This document shows positions 63,981-64,000 of a DNA stretch of 64,000 nt, in pieces. Position numbers and translations under genes: made by a program. The stretch lies in assembly GCA_963768715.1 (NCBI GenBank), contig CAVYJC010000007.1, positions 1 to 64,000 on the forward strand, in the 5' to 3' direction. Origin of the DNA: DATKEJ01 sp963768715. Lineage in GTDB: Bacteria > Bacteroidota > Rhodothermia > Rhodothermales > DATKEJ01. The notes below the pieces were generated by a model. The model was given only the letters and a program-made list of their open reading frames with translations. It did no database searches and had not been told where the DNA came from. The stretch's first letter is position 1. The number at the start of each line of letters is the position of its first letter.

Positions 63981-64000
63981 GCGCAGCTCTGCTGCGCGCA

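Larger units (their letters stand above)
63606..64000. other. Terminal intergenic region of about 395 bp
   Basis: No convincing gene. It holds an ATGATGA array (63841-63868), a CCCCTC/GAGGGG hairpin near 63916-63945, a GTGACTA array (63953-63980) and a perfect 7-bp hairpin GCGCAGC/GCTGCGC (63981-63997) at the window end. Confidence 0.5.

Overview
The window reads as a GC-rich bacterial chromosome fragment, most likely from the Bacteroidota/Rhodothermota side of the tree (Rhodothermales-like). This is an inference. It rests on three secreted proteins with C-terminal type IX secretion (T9SS) sorting domains containing YPNPF, a CrtYcd-type lycopene cyclase and CruF-like carotenoid genes, Bacteroidota-style accessory genes (TlpA-like lipoprotein, GxGYxYP, choice-of-anchor B), and mostly weak Shine-Dalgarno sites. 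No tRNA, rRNA, prophage or CRISPR array was found.

Layout. 1-10 kb: partial ComM ATPase, a methyltransferase, a TlpA-like lipoprotein, a RidA-like protein, glycerate 2-kinase, a four-helix-bundle gene between inverted heptamer arrays, and a polyferredoxin/FAD oxidoreductase pair. 10-18 kb: NAD kinase, then a divergent carotenoid locus (idi, crtI, crtB, cruF-like on minus; lycopene cyclase and glycosyltransferase on plus). 18-25 kb: an MFS exporter, DUF885 hydrolase, amidohydrolase, ECF sigma/anti-sigma pair and a VOC protein. 25-32 kb: a MITE-like element, then a same-strand run of catalase-related hemoprotein, TPR plus fatty-acid alpha-dioxygenase, patatin-like lipase and a GxGYxYP protein; the first three look like an oxylipin-forming module. 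32-49 kb: mainly secreted or lipoprotein genes (DUF5602, choice-of-anchor B, a diverged amidohydrolase, FG-GAP, subtilase with dockerin-like repeats, LRR-like) plus a BrnTA toxin-antitoxin and small membrane proteins. 49-64 kb: a GH31 glucosidase/xylosidase with PA14, a PqqD-GT2-GT2 set, an AraC regulator, a BNR sialidase-like protein, a secreted orphan phage-tail-tube protein, MsrPQ and VapBC.

The most striking feature is not a gene. Nearly every intergenic gap carries a short tandem array of 7-bp units (a few of 8 or 9 bp). I count about 40, from 3 to about 51 copies. The unit sequence differs from gap to gap and drifts inside an array, but the 7-nt step is kept. At least eleven arrays start at, contain or abut a stop codon. 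Three pairs of arrays are inverted around a spacer; one spacer holds the four-helix-bundle gene.

Second caution: about 16 genes or gene parts are split by apparent single-base indels although both halves are well conserved. These may be assembly/sequencing errors or real decay. I describe such genes as one locus and mark the approximate shift point.
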